Shown one piece after another: positions 59,637-64,000 of a DNA stretch of 64,000 nt (position 1 is the stretch's first letter; the number at the start of each line of letters is the position of its first letter). This DNA is from CAYSCX01 sp964429575. Lineage in GTDB: Bacteria > Desulfobacterota > Binatia > Binatales > Binataceae. Both the position numbers and the translations under genes were made by a program. Under the pieces are notes generated by a model. That model was given only the letters and a program-made list of their open reading frames with translations, did no database searches and was not told the DNA's origin. The DNA lies in contig CAYSCX010000012.1 of assembly GCA_964429575.1 (NCBI GenBank), positions 1 to 64,000 of the forward strand, written 5' to 3'.

Positions 59637-61387
59637 CAGCGCTGGATGTCGCGGCGGTGCGCCGCCGGTTCCGTCTCCTCGATGTAGCGTTGGTTTCGCT
59701 CGTACTCGCTCTGAGTTTCACCATGATGGTGCGCAGCGGCGCCAAGCGCGGTGCCGAGCTGATGCCGTGGCCCGACGGACTCGAATACGCGGCGGCGGCG
59801 GTCAACCTCGATCGCGGGCTGGGTCCGGTGTTGCATTTCGGGGGCTATTCTTACCCGTCGCGATACACCGAAGGCTACCCGTTGCTGCTCGCGGCGGGTT
59901 TTCCGCTGGTCGGTCGTGAGGTCGCGCGGCTCAGCCGCGTGACGCTCGCGCTGGGGCTGCTCGCGTTAGCGGCGCTCTACCTCCTGACGCTCAAACTCTT
60001 CGGCCGCCCAAGCGCGCTGTTCGCATCGCTCATTCTCGCGACGTCGCCGCTATTCGTGACCTACTCGACGCTCGTGCTGAGCGATGTGCCGGCGCTCGCC
60101 GTCACCGTCTTGGCGGCGCTGGCACTCGCGTCGGCGACCGACGCGGAGCGAATCGCGGCGCGCGGCATGTGGTTGTGGTGGGCGCTCTTCGGGCTGCTCG
60201 CGGGATTCACCGTCATGATTCGGCCAAGCAATGCAGTGCTCCTGACGGGCGTCGCGGCGGCGTTATGGTTGGTGCCACCGGCAGGCGTTGGGCTTGCGCG
60301 ATGGAAGGCCGTCGTAGCGCTTGCGCTGTCCGCGGTCGCGTTTTGCGTTGCTCCCGTGATCCAGGCTGCGGCAAACATGCGCGAACTTGGTCATGCGCTC
60401 GCCAGCGGTTACAGCTACTGGGTGCCGGAGGTGTACGGCGCGGCGGGCAAGACATTCAAGCTCGCGTTCGCGTTCGGCCCGACGATGCCGCGCAACCCGT
60501 ACGGCAACGCGCCCGTGTACATTCTTTCATTGCTTGGACTCGACGGGGCGCTGCAGGACTCCGCGGGCCCCAGCTATTATCTCTATCCGTTTGCCGGGGC
60601 GGTGTTTGCAGCGATGGGGCTTGGCGCGATTCTTCGCAAGCCCGGCCATCGCGCGGAACGGCGCGTCGTGATTTTCGGGCTGGGATTCCTCGCCGCCCTG
60701 CTCGCCGTGTATCTCATGTATTTCTTCACCGAGGTTGCGTTTATATTGCCCGCCGCTTTCGTTGTGTTCATGGCCGCAGGGTATGGAGTGGTCGTGGCGA
60801 ACCGCTGGATGCGCGATGTGTTCGGCGTGCGCTCGCGCAACGCCTACGAGTTGACTGGAATGTTGGCAGTGCTGGCACTCGACCTGATGCTGATCGGATC
60901 AATTGCAACAGTGGTGACCGGGCGGCTCCAAGCGCGCCCTGCCGACTCGACGATGTTGACGGAACTCGCGGCGACGAGTGGAGCGATCGAACCCGCAGCC
61001 ACCGTGCTCAGCAATGTCTCGCTGCAGTTCCTCGAGCTTAATGCGTCGGCGCCGGATCGAACGTTCGTCGCTCTCACCGCTGACGATCCGGGCGAGAGCT
61101 ACACGGACTATCATGCGAGTCGTCTCTACGCGAAACGCGCGGCAGGGTTCGACGGTCCAGTGCCGCCCGCGCTGTTTGCGGAGGTCGCAATGTCATCGGA
61201 GCTCACCAAGTCGCTTCTCGCCGAGTGCACCGAAGGCAAGCCGGTCTATCTGCTCCTCGCGGCGCCGCACTCGCCCGCCTATGCCCAGACGCTCAAGCGC
61301 GACCTCGACGCGATCGACACCGTCTTCACGATGGAGCCGGTGATGCGCGGTAGCGAGCTGGTTCTGTTTCAGCTCAAGCCGCGCTGA
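59609..61387 (+). CDS. GT-C type membrane glycosyltransferase-like protein
   Basis: A 592-residue protein with about 12 helices and a C-terminal soluble domain of about 130 residues. The first loop (MPWPDGLEYAAAAVNLDRGLG, acidic Asp-Gly-Leu-Glu) followed by SRYTEGYPLLLAAGFPLVG resembles ArnT/PMT-type glycosyltransferases. It is divergent from, and partner to, a second GT-C gene. The ATG at 59609 overlaps the other gene's start by 28 bases; the GTG at 59654 is an alternative. Neither gene has a polysaccharide operon beside it; a lipid- or protein-glycosylating role is inferred. Confidence 0.8.
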   Translation: MTFVKSTKSSALDVAAVRRRFRLLDVALVSLVLALSFTMMVRSGAKRGAELMPWPDGLEYAAAAVNLDRGLGPVLHFGGYSYPSRYTEGYPLLLAAGFPLVGREVARLSRVTLALGLLALAALYLLTLKLFGRPSALFASLILATSPLFVTYSTLVLSDVPALAVTVLAALALASATDAERIAARGMWLWWALFGLLAGFTVMIRPSNAVLLTGVAAALWLVPPAGVGLARWKAVVALALSAVAFCVAPVIQAAANMRELGHALASGYSYWVPEVYGAAGKTFKLAFAFGPTMPRNPYGNAPVYILSLLGLDGALQDSAGPSYYLYPFAGAVFAAMGLGAILRKPGHRAERRVVIFGLGFLAALLAVYLMYFFTEVAFILPAAFVVFMAAGYGVVVANRWMRDVFGVRSRNAYELTGMLAVLALDLMLIGSIATVVTGRLQARPADSTMLTELAATSGAIEPAATVLSNVSLQFLELNASAPDRTFVALTADDPGESYTDYHASRLYAKRAAGFDGPVPPALFAEVAMSSELTKSLLAECTEGKPVYLLLAAPHSPAYAQTLKRDLDAIDTVFTMEPVMRGSELVLFQLKPR

Positions 61388-61776
61388 GCGTCCCGCTTAC
61401 AGCGGGGCGAGCACGGCTCGGATTTCAACGCTGGGCAACTCGGCGAACGCGTCCATTCGAACGCGCGGTATGCGGCAAGGCGGGGGGATCGTCGCGTCGT
61501 GGTTGCACGGTCGCTTTGGCTCAAGCAAATCATATAATGGAGGTTCGGCGGATCGCGGCGGGCCACTAGCAGGGTGTTGAGAAAAGCCTTGAATACCAAA
61601 TTGGCATCGGCCTTATTCCCAACACCCTGCGTCAAAACCTTGTCCAGAGCCATGGGCGACGGATCGGGCCGCCTTCGTATTGTTCTCCCCCTGAGGGGGA
61701 GACGCGAGCGAGGGAGCAGGCTGTTGAAAATGCCTGTTTCAACATCCTGCCAAGCGTCGCGGATAGGTCGCCCCTT
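61388..61776 (+). promoter_or_regulatory. leader region of the TPR lipoprotein, with repeat copy C
   Basis: About 390 bases without a gene. 61388-61530 shows nothing remarkable. A perfect TATAAT lies at 61533-61538, though no good -35 is found at the right distance. Then comes repeat copy C (61568-61751). If the TATAAT is used, the repeat would be transcribed as part of the 5' leader. Confidence 0.35.
61568..61751. repeat. double-hairpin intergenic repeat, copy C (MITE-like)
   Basis: A 184-bp copy closely aligned with copy A along its whole length. Left stem GCAGGGTGTT pairs perfectly with AACACCCTGC; right stem AGCAGGCTGTTGAAA pairs with TTTCAACATCCTGCC. It stands between a GT-C gene and the TPR lipoprotein gene. 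Confidence 0.8.
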
Positions 61777-63585
61777 TTGACTGTGACCCCAACCACCATT
61801 CCAAGCTTCTTACCGCGGCGGCGAATCGCACCCGCGTTGGTTCTGTTCGCGCTCACGATGCCAGCCGTCGCGATCGGATGTTCGCGCGTGACGGTGCCCA
61901 ACGTGCAACCGTCGGCTACGCAATCGCCACGAAGCGCCGGGCCATTCGGTGGAGAGCCTGCGATCGCGATTCCGGCTGAGGCTCGCGCGATGGGCTCATT
62001 CCTCAAGGCGCAGGTCGCGAGCAACGAGGGCGATCGATCGGAGGCGCTCAAGGACTTTGCCGAATCGGTCCGCTACGATCCGCACAACGCGCAACTGCGG
62101 CTGAAGCTCGCGACGCTGTACGTGCGCGACGGCGAGCTGCACAAGGCCCGCGAGCAAATCCAACAAGCGATCGCGGCCGACCCGCGCTCTGTCGATGCAC
62201 GGCTGCTCGCGGCCGGCATCGATACTGCCACCGGCGATGACGCCGGCGCCGAGCGTGAGTATCAGGAGGCGCTCAAGCTGGATCCGAAGAATCAGCAGGC
62301 TTACATCTACCTCGGCACGATCTACGCCAAGCGCGGCGACTACAAGAAAGCCGAAGAGATCTTCGAGCAGCTCATCGCGCTGCAGCCCAACTCGTTCCTC
62401 GGTTACTACTACGCGGGCCGCGTGATGGTCGCGGCGGGCAACTACTCCGAGGCCGACAAGTATTATCAGAAGGCTCTCGAGCTCAACCAGCAGCAGGAGC
62501 TGGTCCTGATCGACGTTGCGGTGCTGCGCGAGATTCAGGGCAAGCCGCAGGAAGCGATCGTCTATTACAAGAAGATCACGGCCATCAATCCGAACAACGA
62601 GCTGGTGCGCAAGCGGCTCGCCGAGCTTTACGCCGGGCAGAAGAATTACGACCAAGCGCTGGGCGAATTGCGCCGGCTTGAATCGATGCAGGCCAACGCG
62701 ACCGACACGCGGACCAAGATCGGTCTTTTGTACTACGAGCAAGGCGACCTGAATAACGCGGCCACCGAGTTCAACCTGGTGCTCGGGTCGGAGCCGGAAA
62801 ATTTCAAGGTGCGCTACTACCTCGGCGCCGTCTATGCGGACCAGAACGAGCCGGACCGCGCGATGGCCGAGTTCAGCAAGATTCCAGACGGCGATTCGTA
62901 TTACGTCGAGTCGCGCCTTCAGCTCGCGAGCGTGTACACGCGCAAGAAGGATTTCGACAGCGCGATCCGTTCGCTGAATGAAGCTCTCACCAAGCGGCCA
63001 AACGAACCCGAAATAATGAGCTTCCTGGTCGGCGTGTACCAGGGAAAGAAGGATTACCCATCCGCGATCGCGACCGCCCGCAAACTTACCGAGATCGATC
63101 CCAAGAGCGACAAGTTTCATTTCACGCTCGGCGCGCTCTACGACCTCAACAAACAGAAGGACGAGTCGGTCGTGCAAATGCGCAAGGCGGTCGAGCTGAA
63201 TCCCAAGAACGCTCAGGCGCTCAACTACCTCGGCTACACCTTTGCCGAACAGGGCAAAAACCTCGACGAGGCGGAGAAGCTGATCAAAAGTGCGCTCACC
63301 ATCGAACCCGACGACGGATTCTTCGTGGACAGCCTCGGCTGGGTGTATTACCAGCGCGGCGATTACAACCGCGCCATTGAGCAACTCGAACGCGCGGTGC
63401 ACCTGACCGGAAACGATCCAACCATCTCCGAGCATCTTGCCGACGCGTATCTCAAAATCGGCAAGCTCAAGGATGCGGCGCTCGAATACCGTCACGCCCT
63501 CAAGAAGTCCGAGGAGCCGGAGCAGGTCGCGCGCATCAAGGACAAGCTGCAGGTCATCGGTAATGCCGCCGGCGCCGGCGAGTAG
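61777..63585 (+). CDS. TPR lipoprotein
   Basis: A 602-residue exported protein. The signal (APALVLFALTMPAVAIGC) ends in a lipobox AIGC, so the mature protein should be lipid-anchored. After a Ser/Pro-rich linker, about 14 tetratricopeptide repeats fill residues 70-590 (units such as ALKDFAESVRYDPHNAQLRLKLATLY, NQQAYIYLGTIYAKRGDYKKAEEIF, AQALNYLGYTFAEQGKNLDEAEKLI). It resembles envelope assembly scaffolds of the BamD/PilF style in general form only. The start is TTG; GTG at 61783 is an alternative. The LolB-like gene overlaps its end. Confidence 0.85.
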   Translation: MTVTPTTIPSFLPRRRIAPALVLFALTMPAVAIGCSRVTVPNVQPSATQSPRSAGPFGGEPAIAIPAEARAMGSFLKAQVASNEGDRSEALKDFAESVRYDPHNAQLRLKLATLYVRDGELHKAREQIQQAIAADPRSVDARLLAAGIDTATGDDAGAEREYQEALKLDPKNQQAYIYLGTIYAKRGDYKKAEEIFEQLIALQPNSFLGYYYAGRVMVAAGNYSEADKYYQKALELNQQQELVLIDVAVLREIQGKPQEAIVYYKKITAINPNNELVRKRLAELYAGQKNYDQALGELRRLESMQANATDTRTKIGLLYYEQGDLNNAATEFNLVLGSEPENFKVRYYLGAVYADQNEPDRAMAEFSKIPDGDSYYVESRLQLASVYTRKKDFDSAIRSLNEALTKRPNEPEIMSFLVGVYQGKKDYPSAIATARKLTEIDPKSDKFHFTLGALYDLNKQKDESVVQMRKAVELNPKNAQALNYLGYTFAEQGKNLDEAEKLIKSALTIEPDDGFFVDSLGWVYYQRGDYNRAIEQLERAVHLTGNDPTISEHLADAYLKIGKLKDAALEYRHALKKSEEPEQVARIKDKLQVIGNAAGAGE

Positions 63586-64000
63586 GCGGCAGACTCGCGT
63601 CGAGCGGCGTATCGGACTATTGGCGCGCGCCGCGGCACTTACCATCACAGCATCACTGTCGGGATGCTCGCTCCTCAGCCGCGCGCCCGCTCCGAGCACG
63701 ATCGTGCAAGCGGCTGCGCCTGCGATGGATGAAGCTGCCGCGCTAATCAAAATGCTCGTGGAGCGCGACAAGTCGCTCGAGTCGATGCAGACCCGAGCGG
63801 TGATGGAATACTCGTCCGGCGATCGCAAGCTCAAGGCGAAGGAAGAGATCACCGTGCGGCGCCCCGACAACCTGCGGGTGGACGCGTTCTCACCGCTGGG
63901 CGTTGGACTCGTGGTCGCGGCGCGCGGCGGTGACTTGCAGATCTTCGATCCCTCGGAGAACAAGCTGCTGCGCGGCGCCGCAACCGCCGAGACGCTCAAC
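63563..64000 (+). CDS. LolB/DUF4292-like outer-membrane lipoprotein (3' end outside window)
   Basis: 146 residues visible, open to the window edge. The signal peptide ends in TASLSGC (lipobox LSGC near residue 35), predicting an outer-membrane lipoprotein. The mature part has an LIKMLVERDKSLESMQTRAV helix, EEITVRRPDNLRVDAFSPLGVG and GGDLQIFDPSENKLL, which is the LolA/LolB-type beta-half-barrel pattern of DUF4292/LolB proteins. Such proteins insert lipoproteins in the outer membrane or act as assembly companions. The ATG lies 20 bases before the TPR gene stop, so the two overlap and are coupled. Confidence 0.8.
   Translation, partial: MPPAPASRRQTRVERRIGLLARAAALTITASLSGCSLLSRAPAPSTIVQAAAPAMDEAAALIKMLVERDKSLESMQTRAVMEYSSGDRKLKAKEEITVRRPDNLRVDAFSPLGVGLVVAARGGDLQIFDPSENKLLRGAATAETLN

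Noticed and set aside
61996..63999. 667-codon minus-strand open frame opposite the TPR lipoprotein and LolB-like genes
   Set aside because: Antisense shadow; repeats in it mirror the TPR repeats on the plus strand.
1..64000. CRISPR array, tRNA or rRNA genes, transposase genes, prophage or integrase genes
   Set aside because: I looked on both strands and found no regularly spaced repeats, cloverleaf structures, rRNA stretches or DDE/integrase proteins. A covariance search was not possible.

Overview
This is a 64 kb stretch of a GC-rich chromosome with tightly packed genes on both strands. It comes from a Gram-negative (diderm) bacterium: it encodes Lnt, ExbB/ExbD-type proton-channel proteins, a LolB-like lipoprotein, several exported lipoproteins and a lytic transglycosylase. 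There is no tRNA or rRNA gene, no CRISPR array, no transposase gene and no prophage. Housekeeping genes (recA, alaS, prfB, phoH, ybeY, lnt, cysS, nrdJ, coaE, queG) lie beside soil-type metabolic genes (glutathione transferases, a 2-hydroxychromene-2-carboxylate isomerase-like protein, several SDRs, lutABC). The style resembles a soil deltaproteobacterial-like or Binatota-type lineage. That placement is an impression from gene content, not a phylogenetic result.

Layout. 0-11.7 kb: DJ-1/PfpI protein, alpha/beta hydrolase, YihY protein, a two-gene glycan unit (an 820-aa glycoside hydrolase/GT2 fusion overlapping an ABC exporter gene), coaE, a divergent CobS-like protein, a PanE-like reductase, a GST, a small His-rich membrane protein and prfB with a programmed +1 frameshift. 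11.8-13.9 kb: a less GC-rich two-gene cassette (TcmP plus a DUF5131 three-Cys protein) with its own promoter, lying between prfB and lnt. 13.9-22.3 kb: lnt, an unknown gene overlapping both neighbours, ybeY, phoH, alaS, recA, thpR, all on the minus strand. 22.4-26 kb: isomerase, DUF3108 protein, HEAT-repeat protein, small exported protein, DUF721/DciA-like protein. 26.1-29.8 kb: nrdJ behind a structured leader and followed by a structured non-coding stretch. 29.8-33.6 kb: zinc-ribbon TPR protein, GST, phosphotransferase and a 54-aa coiled-coil gene. 33.6-38.4 kb: lutA, lutC, lutB, a SirB1-type protein and queG. 38.5-45.2 kb: an ErpA/IscA-type protein, an unknown, a FabG-like SDR, a large lytic transglycosylase, a free-standing LeuA regulatory domain, a DCC protein and cysS. 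45.2-50.6 kb: an orphan CbbQ-like AAA+ ATPase, an NHL-repeat protein, threonine aldolase, an SDR and an APC permease. 50.7-54.3 kb: an ExbB / ExbD / ExbD / VWA / exported-protein operon. 54.7-64 kb: an exported protein, an SDR, a small phosphatase, a CoA-binding protein, a NUDIX hydrolase, two divergent GT-C membrane proteins, a TPR lipoprotein and a truncated LolB/DUF4292-like lipoprotein.

Most interesting systems. (1) The 50.7-54.3 kb operon joins a TolQ/TolR-type proton motor with two ExbD subunits to a VWA protein whose second membrane helix carries the S-x-x-x-H pattern of TonB. It reads as a TonB-like energy transducer with a VWA domain in place of the TonB C-terminus. (2) The TcmP/DUF5131 cassette looks acquired. 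(3) The glycoside hydrolase/GT2 fusion with its overlapping ABC exporter suggests coupled synthesis, trimming and export of a beta-glucan-like polymer. (4) A family of 155-184 bp double-hairpin elements occurs three times between genes, accompanied by other short palindromic repeats. (5) prfB shows a textbook frameshift site, an SPY instead of SPF motif, and an exact 15-nt copy of its stimulatory sequence upstream.
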